From contig OX104117.1 in NCBI GenBank assembly GCA_944474755.1, forward strand, positions 74,748,926 to 74,812,925: a stretch of DNA of 64,000 bases, written 5' to 3'. Below are positions 34,209 to 46,514 of the stretch, in pieces. Source of the DNA: Limnoperna fortunei. Taxonomy: Eukaryota > Mollusca > Bivalvia > Mytilida > Modiolidae. The notes under the pieces were generated by a model, which saw only the letters and a program-made list of their open reading frames with translations, ran no database searches and was not told where the DNA came from. A program made the translations under genes and the position numbers. Within the stretch, counting starts at the first letter, position 1; each line of letters opens with the position of its first letter.

Positions 34209-34542
34209 GTTCTGATGTAACGTCAATTCTGATTGGACAACGTTCAAATTTTCATGGCATCAATTCCAAGATTGATGCCGTCAAAATTTAACGCAAGCGC
34301 AGACGTTATTTTCGGTAAATAAAAAATTCGCATTTTAATCATTTATTCTAGTGTTTTTATGGCGTTGCATTAGAATGGAGATAACCGTAATGTATTTGAA
34401 GATTTGCCGGCATCAATTGGTGATTTGATGGTCGGAAATATCCGTTTACTGGCTCCGCTAACGCGTCGCCAGTAAACTCAATTTCCGACCATCAAATCAC
34501 CAATTGATGCCGGCAAATCTTCCAATACAATACAGTTATCTC
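34209..34542 (+). mobile_element. Hairpin-tailed foldback element, copy 1
   Basis: A roughly 170-bp body starting gttctgatgtaacgtcaatt is followed by a long hairpin. The left arm 34378-34453 and right arm 34468-34542 pair over about 75 bp around a 14-nt loop tccgctaacgcgtc. Arm landmarks are gatttgccggcatcaattgg and gtcggaaat, and their inverses. A diverged copy with the same body-then-hairpin order lies reversed at 63469-63764, which shows that the hairpin is part of the element. There is no ORF. Confidence 0.75.
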
Positions 34543-37500
34543 CTAATATTACCAGTACAATATATCAATCCTGTATTATAAACCAAGAATAATCACAATA
34601 ATTAGTTATGGATAAACTTAAGATGAGCAGAACAAGGCCATGGGAATTCACTGGTGGAGCAGTTGATGTGTAGTGTCAGGTGCGCACTTGTTTATACAAA
34701 TACCCTGATAGCAATACAATATTTGGCAACATATGCGATAATTTATCCAATTTTAACGTAATCCCAGAACTACATGTAGATAAGTCTTACGTTAACTATG
34801 TCGCATCTTTGGACATCAGTAATCTTTTCATGTGTCTTTCTATTTGCATTTAATTATCAACGATATACAGCCAGAAATAAAATATCGCATTTTTACGTAG
34901 TTCACTATAATCAAGTTATACCTACCTGATAAATAGCCTGGAAATCATTATTATGATAAAGTACATGTACTCATGATTTGTAATACTTTAAGTAAAAGAA
35001 ACTCTATTACAATTGATAAAAACAACACTAATCACTATGTAAAACAGCCTTTAAAATTAAATAAGTATACAATATTTTTAAGACAATGTAACATTAAATC
35101 TAGAAATGTATGATGTTGTAGTGTGTTTAAAAATCTGTATCATTTTATGTTTAATGGTATACAAAACAAGACACAAAAAAGTTATTGCTTACATGTCCAA
35201 GTTGAAATAATCCCATGTGAAGAGATATGTCATGCCAGACAGCTGTTTTACGAGAAGTATCAAATTATGGGATAAATTGATTCATATATTGATTAATATC
35301 TCATATTGTCTGTTATTTGTTGGAAATTATGTTTTTCCGTGAAACTAGAATACGTCAAATTGTTATTGTTGATATTCTTAAATGGTTCAGGAAAGTATTG
35401 CAGACAATATAAATTCATTCCAGCTGACAACTCTTCCAGCTTACTTAAGATGTGTTCTACGTTTCAATCGTTGTTGGCGATTTAGTCATTTTAAAATTAT
35501 ATTGACGAAGTTTACCTTGAAATATTATAACATAAATGGCTGCTATCTGGTAAAAAATATTGTATTTATAATTTCATTATACCCAAGTTTAGATTGTAAT
35601 AATTGATTTATTTTTTCTAGACAAAAACTCAATTAGAAATTCTTCGGGATTCCATAGGGAACCTTTTCCTTCAAGAAATTTACAAAAATCTATGCAGTAT
35701 TGTTTTTACTCCTTACAATAAACAAAGAGTGCAAAGGTAACGAGATAAATAATTCTTCTGCGTGACGTTCAGTTCAAATTTGTTTGCTGAATTTGCTGTT
35801 TAAAGTTTAAATAAATATTGGTCGTATGTCAATGCTATCTTTCAGAAAAGGTTCCAATACCAATTCATCAAAACCAACAAGACTGTAAATGAACCTTAAA
35901 GAATCACGATACTACTCGCATATGTTAACTAAAACAAACTCCTCCATGATTGTCTCTTAAAGCATTTCTACATGTTGAACATTTATTGACAGGAACTTCA
36001 AAATGGCCACACATAAAGTTTTTTCATCAGTATATAGTTTCAATTTAGGCACAATTTGAACTAGTTAAGAATTGCATTCAATAGCGTTATTGGAAAAATA
36101 ATGATCAACGTTACTAAACTTTAAAACTACACGTCTACACATGTACATAAAAAGTCTATTACTTATAGGGATTAGAAAATCTTCGTCATTATAAATGCAA
36201 CTATACTATACAAAAGCGGCATACACATACAAACATTATATACATGAATATTTCGCTGTATATAACCTTTTTGTGTTCTAAATATATTTAACCTACTCTT
36301 TATACTGTTATGTTTACTGTTAATATATAACTTGTGCACAATTTTCGTTAACGTTGTTCAGTTGCTAAAAATACAGACATCATTTGCGCCAGAAAAAATA
36401 CTAAAAATTAAATAACAAAGATTTTAAACGTATAGTAGTAAACAGTCTTTAAATGTAAATGCATCTTATGATTACGTAGTCTTTTAATTAAAATGCATCA
36501 TGAGAAATTTTTTAAAATGATATTTATGTAGTTTTTTATTATAAATAATGTACAGTGAAAAAGATAATTAGTTTATGGCTTCAATCCTAGTCAAGACAAT
36601 GACCAATGAAATGTGTATATAACCACACATACCAAGATGACTTTTGTGAATTTCCATATATCACTTCTCTGTATGACGTATTATTTTAACGGTTTACAAA
36701 TACGCAAATACTACAGTGGTTAGAAATAACACAGGTCCTTGAAATTAAAACTATTCAATTTATTCACACAACCAATGACATCAATCATTGCAACAACATC
36801 TGCCATAGAGAACCTGTTTATTTTTTCTCTAAATAATTTTAACATAGATAAAGAAGCTTTATTTTTGTATTCCTTTTTTCACTTCGACTCATAGATTTAT
36901 CAAATGATTATTCTGCACGCGTAGTCAGTCTAATGTTGTCTCATTACGATAGGCAGGATTAATTGGCTTGCTTGCTTTATTCTCTCTGATCTTTTGACTA
37001 GAATATTTAATTTATTTATCACCAGTATATTTAATACTTGAAGCCGCACGCAGTAAATTTGTCTTGTTTACTTCATAGAGCAACATAAAAAGACAAACTT
37101 CCATATACAACATCATTTGTTAAAAAGAATAATGAGTTAATTATTTCAGACATTACATGTTTTACACCTAGTTTACTGGCTTTAAAAAAACTTTCATCTT
37201 TTAACATTTTGTGAGACTTTATGATGCAACAGTCACCAGATTCAATAAGTTGCACGTGATTTAAGACAACCATGAAATTGTATCTTCATTTAACGTCCTA
37301 AAACGGTGTTTGCGCAAACGCAGGCTTTTTTAAAGTGCATGAAATGCATCATTGTGTTCGCTGATGAATGCAATATTTCTTGAATTAAACACAAGTTAAA
37401 AATCGTCGTATGATTCTTGGACTATGGAGCGTGCCTTTTGTCTAAGAAACAACACCAACGATTTCTTGAATCTTAAGACTATTATTGATAGTTGAAATGT

Positions 37501-37606
37501 GACCTCATTGTTTTTGAAGCCTGTAATTGTTCAGCAGTATTTACACATTTTATTCCATACTTGCTGTTGAAAGAAATGATTGAAGTTTAAACTTAACGTA
37601 TATGTG
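34543..37606. other. No recognised feature
   Basis: About 3 kb of AT-rich sequence. Short ORFs only, no supported repeat or RNA gene. Confidence 0.4.
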
Positions 37607-38066
37607 ACAAGGAATGAACACTTTATGTTATCAATGTTTTAGTACACATGTATACAGGATATCACAAGGAATGAACACTTTATGTTATGAATGTTTTTAG
37701 TACACATGTATACAGGATATCACAAGGAATGAACACTTTATGTTATCAATGTTTTAGTACACCTGTATACAGGATATCACAAGGAATGAACACTTTATGT
37801 TATCAATGTTTTTAGTACACATGTATACAGGATATCACAAGGAATGATACTTTATGTTATCAATGTTTTAGTATACCTGTATACAGGATATCACAAGGAA
37901 TGAATACTTTATGTTATCAATGTTTTAGTACACATATATACAGGATATCACAAGGAATGAACACTTTATGTTATCAATGTTTTTAGTACATCTGTATACA
38001 GGATATCACAAGGAATGAACACTTCATGTTATCAATGTTTTTAGTACACATGTATACAGGATATCA
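37607..38066. repeat. 57-58-bp minisatellite, 8 copies
   Basis: Eight head-to-tail copies of a unit starting acaaggaatgaacacttta and containing gttatcaatgttttagta, cacatgtatacagg and atatc. Length varies by one T in the ttttag run. Substitutions such as cacctgtatac and catctgtatac are scattered. No non-repeat spacers. Confidence 0.95.
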
Positions 38067-38328
38067 TTAGACTTCAAATGAAACTTAATATTTAAAGGAG
38101 AAACCACGTGATCTTCAATACAGTAATATATTACGTCCGCTTAATTAATTGTAACTCGGGGAAATCGTAATTTTGACTGGTGAAAGTTTGCAAACAATAA
38201 ACTTTCACATAATTTAATAATAATTCTTAAATGTTTGTTTAACACCCAAAAAATATTACAGCCTGTATTGCTTACTTCCGGGTGTAATACATGTACATAT
38301 AGGTCTTAGTTAGTAAATAACGTCCATG

Positions 38329-38369
38329 TATAGTCCCAAGTATTGGGACTATACTGTGAGGGTTCACAG
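38329..38369. repeat. Two adjacent perfect hairpins
   Basis: TATAGTCCCAA and its inverse pair over 11 bp around a 3-nt loop (38329-38353). CTGTG and CACAG then pair around a 6-nt loop (38354-38369). No T-tract or transposon end is attached, so the function is unknown. It might be the remnant end of a foldback element. Confidence 0.55.
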
Positions 38370-41300
38370 TGCTCGACAAACAGAGATGCCCAGCGCTTAT
38401 AAAAAAATAAAAGATAGAAGGATTTGCTCATATATTAAATAAAAGCGAAAAATATCTCATCAAAATGTAAATCGTATAATGTTCAAATATAACAATTAAC
38501 CCAATTATAACTTTAGTATAGGAAGTGTCAAGGTAAACATTCTCGAAGCTTACAAAAATCAATATCTGTTGATGGTGATTGGTGGAAAAATTTGGAGTTG
38601 GTAGTGGTCATGATTGATGTATGGAAATGACTATCTTTTAAAGTGAATTACAATAAGAAAATAAATTAAGTAATCAGAATGAATATCGATGGATTGTAGA
38701 GTTCTCTCATGAAACGTCTGAAGAATGAGGGATTATGGCATGATAATGCAGTTAGTGCAGGTACATGTTTGTTAACTTTTATTGCGCTTGAGATCAAGTT
38801 TCTCGTTGTTTTTTTAGATTAGCACACATAGCTAGACGGCACAAGATCATACGGATTTATGACATGTAGACCGACGTTATTGGGTTGTGTTGATAATCTA
38901 CAATTACAAATTAGGGTATTGTGTTATTCGTCATTCCCGTCTGTTATATGTTCGCTATTAGTTAGGATTATATTATTTCTACCTATAGATTGCAGTGCAT
39001 AATAAACGATCGGACAATTTAATTAACTTAATATATTTTCGCAATAGCGTATGTTTTACTTGATGCTCAAAGTTAAACATTAAGAATTCTAACTATGTTA
39101 AGTGCTGATGCCAAATTCATCTTCAGAAACCTACATCCACATGTATATACAAATCAATATCTCGTATGTACATTAAAATGTATGTAGAATTTAAACATGT
39201 TTCGATAACCAAAAATGCAAATACTGCACAGTTTAATGGTGGTTCAACCGAAGTGATACAACACCAACATAATTTAATTGTTAATAGTAATTAATAAGTA
39301 TTTAGTATTTATAGTTTTGTTTAAAAACTTACTTAGTTGCTTAATTTTCGCGTATATAATTTTCATATGTTTATTTATCTATTTATTTTTATAGTTGTAT
39401 AACAACTGTAGCAATATTTCAAACCTTTATATTGATCACGAGTACATTAAACAAAATGATATGTGCGGACTAGTAAAATAGCATAGACAAAGTTTATTTT
39501 AAATGGCATGATATATAAAGTAATCGTGTGTATATAATTATCAGCACGATTAAGCAGATTACTTCATGTCAAGGCAATTGATCCTTTTTCGCTAACAGTG
39601 GAGCACTCGGCCTTCCTCAAATTGGACACCTTTCTTTAAAACACTAATGAGATGATGTTTTCATTTTAATTATGTGTGCAAGCCGCATACAACGATACAA
39701 GTAGTACCTGCTAATTATTTGGATCCAAGTTAACTTAATGTTCCTTCAGTTATTCCTTAGAAATTTGCTGGAATCCAAGTCAATTTGAGTAGCTAGAATG
39801 CACTCTCGTAGATAACTGGTTGACGAATTTCATGGACCTTGAAGATTGAGTTACAGTTGTTGTCTAACATGATTGAACGGGTGTTTTTTTTAATTACTTG
39901 GTTAATTTATAGCTCTTCTTATCTTGTTTGGTGTGTTCACTAGAAAGATACAGCGTGTTGCAATTGGGAGCAGTGTTGCCGTTTTCTAAATACATAGCCA
40001 GGCGATAGTTATTCGTAATGCATACAGTCATGGAATATTCTGACCATGATTATACTAACACAAACAAACTCGTGATATTTAAAAAAGAGTAGCATGTGCA
40101 TGTCACCACAGCTGTTCCTTTGTGCATGAAAATAATATGTATCATTCATCGAAACATCGACAACAGATTAATTGCTCTAGGCAATGACATTTTACGAGTC
40201 CAAACTGCTGATTGGTTGATTGCATCTAATTTGAAATAGATTTGCTGCATCTGATGTTGAAGACCAATGAGAATACAATTTGGAACCGATTGAGCTTCTA
40301 ACATTAATAAATACGTATATAATGTGAATAGTTGTTCACTTTCTTGGTAATGAATCTTTATACTTTATTGACTGCCTTAGGGACACGTTCTTTTAAAATA
40401 TATCAATTTGGCAAATAAGAAATATCATCATCTTTGTACCGAATGATTCCCTGGTAACTATTGAGGCAATGCTTCGATGGTAATGTCGTGGATTTTCAAG
40501 AAAGATAATAAATTGTGGGATTTTTGGTTTCTCCACAGTCATGCAATACAGTTTTTAATCTGACTAGCACATCTTAGAAACGTAGAAAGGCATTAATTAA
40601 CTGACGCAATTTAATGAACAGAGATAATAGAAAATGATTCGCAAATAGTCAAAATATGGCATGCAGGACGGTCCTGTAGTGCCGACTAAATCCACGTCTA
40701 AACGACGGTTGGATGTTATAGGTACACTGAGTGTCAGTACTTCCTGTTTTCAACGAGACATGGCTTGCTTCATCTATTAAAGTACTCTGGGTTTCGGGGA
40801 TTATTAAAAAATATCAAATGTAAACTATTCGCACAAATATAATAGATTAAATATAATACATAGTTGTAATTAAGATATTTTAGCAGATATTTGAACGAGT
40901 GATACGACAGGTGCCACGCGTATAGCAGTAGTTGCTTACCAACACCTAGTTTTATTTCCTTCATCATTAGCGACATGACGAGATTTCAATACTTCTTACT
41001 AAAATATTGCTTTTCAAGTAAGAAATGTACTTTGCACATTTGAATCATCTGTGAGTAAATCGATAGGTAACTGTAATACTGTATTGATGTTTATATTTAT
41101 CTTTGAATTACTATTATTTGAAAACAACACATGTTTATCGTATATTCACATTTATCTTAGTAGATTGACAATGAATAAGGAGGTCAATTCAATTTAAAAC
41201 CAAGTCAAATCTGAATAATGAGACGAGAGAGATAAAATGTACATAATATAAATATATCCAAACAAATATGCGTATGTAGAGAAAAGGTTGGGTATTACAA

Positions 41301-42102
41301 TAATAAAAACGTGTAATTCTTTGAATGTATATTAGAAGCATCTCTATAAATAATGGAAATTTTAAAAAAAATAAGTCGGAAAAAATATTTTTTTATGTTG
41401 AGGCGCACAGACTCCAATCTGCAAACAATTGTCTCAGTCGCCCTTCTTCATACGCAAGTGTAGCTGCACACATCTACTGACAATCTGCAAATGGCTAAAC
41501 TATGTGGATTTACCAAGCATGCTTCGTGTGAATGCTTTTAAGAAAATTATAACGCATCCCTGACAACCCTAACTTTGAGATCATCCTTATAAATTTATAA
41601 CACTTCACAAACAACCAGAACCTCATCAACGAATGACATGGATCTTTACCTGCAACCTGAAATAACAATGAGAATATAAAAAAAAATCAAGGAAAGAATC
41701 TAATTGCAATTCATAATTTATGAGCGATAACTTTAAGTACGAAAGATGTTTGACAGTTTTCACAATGACGCTAACAGGGATATGAAAATAGATACACAAA
41801 CTCCATCACATTTATTTTAAAGTAGATCGCTAAACGGACCGGGTAGTACAAAGCGCAAGCCCAGGTTCTGTAACATTCGTCTTGGATACTGGAGAAACGT
41901 TTTGACATACATGTACATGTCGATTGTATAAGAACTTCTTGTTTGTGTGATAATGGGGTTGATATCTGTTATAATTAGTACTTCGTAATTACTTTACTTT
42001 TATAATGTTAGACATCTTACTATTTGTTTATCTCTATCCTGTTATTGTACGAGATAATCGTTTGAGTGACCATGGATTTTTGTTTGATATCTTATACTAT
42101 GT
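38370..42102. other. Long gene-free stretch
   Basis: About 3.7 kb of AT-rich DNA. Only low-complexity short ORFs. No RNA gene or bounded repeat is supported. Confidence 0.4.
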
Positions 42103-42143
42103 AACGTCCTAAACATAGCTGAAATATTTGCTCACAAGACCTA
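42103..42143 (+). mobile_element. Family-A tail fragment
   Basis: The words acgtcctaaacatagctgaa and tttgctcacaagacctag correspond to the tail of family A but stop without the TCAA run. The tRNA-derived SINE begins directly after, so the SINE probably inserted into, or replaced the end of, an older family-A copy. Confidence 0.5.
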
Positions 42144-42144
42144 G

Positions 42145-42410
42145 GGGGCCTCGGTGGCCGAGTGGTCAATGTAGTTCGTCTACTATTGATCACGTGGTCT
42201 GTCAACACTGAGATTGCGGGCTCGATTCCCACTGCTGGCAAGGTGTACTCGACTCCAATCTTAATTGACAAGGATTGCCAGTTTTCCTACCGCAGGTCGG
42301 TGGTTTTCTCCGGGTACTCCGGCTTCCTCCCTCAATAAAAACTGGACGCCATGATATAGCTGAAAAATGCTGAAATTGGCGTTAAACACCATCAAACAAA
42401 CAAACAAACT
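42145..42410 (+). mobile_element. tRNA-derived SINE with CAAA tail
   Basis: The head resembles a class-II (Ser/Leu type) tRNA: A box tggccgagtggt at 42155-42166 and B box gggctcgattccc at 42218-42230, the internal pol III promoter. A tRNA-unrelated body follows with ctcgactccaatc, a ggttttctccgggtactcc segment and cttcctccctcaataaaa. The 3' tail atagctgaaaaatgctgaaa, ttggcgttaaacaccatcaa leads into CAAA repeats. The tail is shared with family A, implying the same LINE partner. This is the best-preserved copy of this SINE in the window. Confidence 0.85.
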
Positions 42411-43744
42411 AAAGCAACTAAACAGTCAATGTATGCAATGTACCTGAACGATCAGGACCACACTGAAACAACGTATATACGATACAACAGCCTATGGGGA
42501 AAATTATCGTGTTTGTAAAAATAATACTGCAAAATCTTTTCGCAACATTCTGTATTAGCATTATGAGGATAGGGGTAAACTGTTTCACTTTGTGTTTGTG
42601 TTAGTTTGGTGGTATGGCCGTTACCATTTTGCATCACATTTTTTCAACAATAGTAAGAGATATAATACTGAAATTAATTTTGTAAGTAGCTTTAAATGAT
42701 CATGCCATATTGTGGGATTCATTTTCAGTCGTCCTTATACATTTTCCGTCACATATTTCTCAGCAACAATAAAAAAAAATATACAAAACTGAAATTGTGT
42801 CCGTATTTTTGTATGATCAAGCCATTTTGTGGAATTCATTTTCAGACCTCTCCGATTCCTATTTCCGACTTGATCAAACATTCAAGACTGGAATTTTGTC
42901 AATGCCTTTAACATAAGGGTTGACGTTTCAGCAAGGGTGTTTATAAAGTTATAGATGTATCATTAGGAATAATTATCGCACAGAAATACTTAGGATTTCT
43001 ATGGTCATTGTTTAAAAGCTAGTATATATTTAGTACTAAGTAAATTACATTATTATCGATGTTATACATCTTTGCAAAGGAAAACTCGAACTAAAATGTC
43101 TAATCGATGCAACTACTGTAAGACAGTCGATGCAAAACAAACTCTTTGTATGAGCAAATACTAGCGAACATTCCAAATAAAACAAACAATATGCGAAACA
43201 AATAAAGCAGTATGAACCAAGTTACAGACACGGTTATTTGAAATTTGCCACAATTTCGTATTAAATTTTAAAAATCGATCAAAGACAGAAATGGCCGGAT
43301 TGCGTGAAACTGGAAGTAGGTGAGCGACAGACCTGAAATCGCATCCCACGTTATTGGAGGCCATGCTGATGCTGCATACCAAATTTCAAGAGAATGTGAT
43401 AAGTAGTTGCTGAGAAAACTGTTACGAAGATTTTTTCCCCGCCCGCAAGACCGCCGCCTAACATTCACCCTTTTAGTACCATGATTTTCACTCCGTTAAA
43501 TCCGGCCAAAAAGGATTTAGATTACCTCAGCCTAATATAGCATCAGTAAATATATATTATTAATCAATATCTACTCATTGTCCCTAACAAAGTACAAAGT
43601 GTTAAATAATGAAATGTGCAATGTGACAGGTATTCTTCTTATCAATGTTAGTATCAATATTAACTTTTCTTTGTCTAGTTTTGTATTATATTTTTTTAGC
43701 TAAACGTATTTAAAAAGTTGAATAATCACATGTATTCATAATTT
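42411..43744. other. No recognised feature
   Basis: AT-rich DNA without supported genes. Around 42690-42910 a short sequence (catattgtgggattcattttcag) is duplicated in diverged form about 120 bp later, hinting at an old tandem repeat. Confidence 0.35.
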
Positions 43745-44100
43745 CGACTCACAGAACAGCCCACCGCGTCCCCGGGTGGTGGATAGGGGAGACCCTACCG
43801 TTGGGGGCGTTGTCTGGTCATAATAATGAAAGCCTGACCGTGGATGGTACTGGGTGACGATGTTTAGAGAATGCCACGCTCCTTGCACGAAAATCACCAC
43901 TTTTGTAGATTTCACAACACAGTTTACTCATTGTAGTCGCTACAAAAGGTTAAATTCTCCACCCTTACTAATATTCCATACTTTTCCAGTGGCAGTCAAA
44001 ATTCTCTCCCTATTTCCCATCTCTTTTTCCGTTGATTTATTTTTGGTAAACAGTATAGATGAAGTATTGCTCGCTGGACGTAAACACACCGATCAACCGA
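43745..44100 (+). mobile_element. Family-A retroposon, near full length
   Basis: Starts with cacagaacagcccaccgcgt and the ccccgggtggtgg block, then gcctgaccgtgga, gggtgacgatgtttagagaa, and the inverted pair cttttgtagat/gctacaaaagg. It continues with tttccagtggcagtcaaaat and a diverged tail gtatagatgaagtattgctc, ctggacgtaaac. The TCAA run is degenerate. A 94-codon ORF across it is incidental. Confidence 0.65.
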
Positions 44101-44260
44101 CTTATATCATTTTGGTGAGAAGAAGTATGAAACGATGAAAAAAGATCTAAACAAGTTAAGAACTATACGTATACAGATGACTTTTTCCAAATCGCTACGT
44201 TTAAAACTCACTGTATCAAATATAGTGTAGTAAAAAATTATTTGGCATATATTTGTCCAT
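44088..44260 (+). repeat. Segment with inverted homology to 55440-55582
   Basis: The reverse complement of cgacttatatcattttggtg, and of the agaagaagtatgaaacgatg that follows, occurs at 55525-55582. Homology continues more weakly through gactttttcca...cgtttaaaactcactgta. A dispersed repeat or an old segmental copy is implied; I cannot set its full length. Confidence 0.55.
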
Positions 44261-45489
44261 TAACATATTCAATCGTTTTAACTAATGTTTTCATTTGTTA
44301 TCTGAAAATATGTTCCAAAGGTACTGGCAACACAAATTTGAACAAGTAAATGCAAGATTTACGCTTCTGCACAATATATTTCTGTATCAAGTGTTTTTGC
44401 CCAAAAGGACATTTATCCAACTTTATTCTGACCCCAAAATTATTCTTCCAATTGCAGTTTATTAGGAGATTGAATCATTTTTTTTACACATTTACTGAAA
44501 AAATGATACGGAAAAAATCAGCTTATCTTTTTATAATGACACGATGAATAAAAGTTCCTTGACACGATTGAAAACAGCCAGGTATTTCTTAAGTGATTAG
44601 TTTTATACTTCCAGATGGGCATTTCAATAACTTTTTACAACTAATGTCTGTATATCATTGAATATTATACACAAAGTCTACAATTGTTAATACAATAGGA
44701 CTATGATGTATAAATTCTTGACACAAATCACTAGATATGGAAAAAGGTAAACAAGCAGCGGAGCAGCTTTTTAATTCATTTTAAAACCACAGTGAGGAAT
44801 TAAACATAGAGTAAGTGCTCTAATTGAGACAATCCCCATGGCTTAAGCGGAAATCTGTGTTGTATGTCGATAACGCTCTCCAAATGAGTTCGAACCTATT
44901 AGCAAATAATCACATAACGAACACGATTTTTTACAAATATTTCCTACTATGTCGACATTAAATAGTATAAAACGGAACCGTCTACTTGGTAGGTCAATAT
45001 ATTGATGTCAAACTTCTATTACAAATTATAATAAAGACGCAGAGCGAAAAATTTAAAGGTTAATTAGCGTACAAATGAGAGTTAAATCTCACGAATTAAT
45101 ACATCATATTTAACTGTAACACCGATACTTCCTATGTCTAATATTTTTTAACATTATCGGTTGCAAATATTTTTGAGAATTCCAGTTATCTTTTACATAA
45201 AAACAGAAAAGGAAAACGTGTAAGATGTAGTTACCAAGGACAATATTATATCATTCGAACAGACCGCGAGATTGACCTTGACTGACCGAATTATACACAA
45301 TTTTCATCGCGAATTACACCTGTAGACACCTGAAGATACACAGAAAAGAATCTATGAATCAGGTAAGAGAATACTTACACAAATGTTTCTTTTATTGTTA
45401 ATTCTAAGAAATGAATAATAAATAATAATAAACAATCAAATAAAAAAAACACAAAAAACACCCCATTTTTTAACGATGTCATATAATAT
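44261..45489. other. No recognised feature
   Basis: AT-rich, short ORFs only. It may contain the rest of the segment homologous to the 55-kb region, but the similarity becomes too weak to claim. Confidence 0.35.
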
Positions 45490-46022
45490 TGTCTTTATTT
45501 TTATGTCAACGAAACCAAATGCGAAGGCCACCTTCGCCTTTGAAATTCAGTTTTGCAAAAGTCGACTTGATTTTGTCTCTCTTTTGGGTTTTCTACGAGA
45601 CCCATTGCCTAGTAACTATCTACCTACATGCCAAATATGAAAATCTTAGCCTATTTCAGCGAAGGTCGGGGTTTTCTCTGGGTACTCAGCTTCCACTCTC
45701 AATAAAACATGGACTCTATCATACAGCTGAAATATTGCTGAAAGTGGCATTAAACACCATTCATGCAAACAAACAGTCAAACAATTATTTTTAAAGTTAT
45801 AACCCGGGCGCGAAGCAATGACTTAAAAGGCATTGATGTGATCTTGGGGGTCAAATTTCAAATTAAATGTCAACACCAATGGCATGCGACACATCGATTA
45901 GTTATAATCTACACACATGCCAAATATCAAAAAGCCTACCTAAAAGGATAAAAAGTTATATCCCGGACACGATTTGTTATGGATGCACGGACGGACAGAC
46001 AACAATATGTCGACCTTCTTTT
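45490..46022 (+). repeat. Dispersed repeat with two diverged modules and a nested SINE
   Basis: Two modules share cattgcctagtaactatct / catcgattagttataatct followed by acatgccaaatat. The right end reads gatgcacggacggacagaca then acaatatgtc, similar to the right end of the elements at 1-137 and 849-1672. A truncated SINE (45661-45782) splits the repeat. No protein is encoded; the ORFs here cross the repeat modules. Confidence 0.5.
45661..45782 (+). mobile_element. 5'-truncated tRNA-type SINE
   Basis: Corresponds to the 3' half of the SINE at 42145-42410: ggttttctctgggtactcag, cttccactctcaataaaaca, acagctgaaatattgctgaa, gtggcattaaacaccattc and a CAAAC-rich tail. The tRNA-like head is absent, as expected from 5' truncation. 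Nested in a dispersed repeat. Confidence 0.8.
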
Positions 46023-46514
46023 GTCTATTTTATTAAAAACCTAATATAACCTCCGAAAAATGAAAAGTGGAATGTAACACTAGATAAAGCTATCTTACAT
46101 ATCATAAACCTGTATTAGTATGCGATTTGCAGTGTCAAATAAATTTGCTGAAAATATCAGCCTTAAAAGAGAAGAAAATAAAAAAGAAGATGAAGTAAAA
46201 TTCTAGACAAAAACAATATGTTTCGCATTTATCTTCGTTTGGTATACATAATAAAATAAGAGTTACATACAAACAGAAAGTATTGTTTGAAAGCTTTTCT
46301 GCAAATGTTATTGTGTGTCGCAATTTGTTCATTGTATGTTTTATGCACAGTAATCAAAACTAATTTTCCCCATCCTCCTCTTAATGCCTCATATTGACAA
46401 GAAAATCACGTCACGAACTTATTCAATCGTTTAGCAGAATTTAATAGCTTATACACAGTCATATTCTCTTGTTTTAGTCGTATCATTGAACTGATTTATA
46501 TCGTATCGTACTTT
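46023..46514. other. No recognised feature
   Basis: AT-rich sequence between a dispersed repeat and the truncated start of the LINE. No supported gene. Confidence 0.35.

Noticed and set aside
43854..44138. 94-codon ORF
   Set aside because: It lies across a family-A retroposon, and other copies of the family do not keep the frame.
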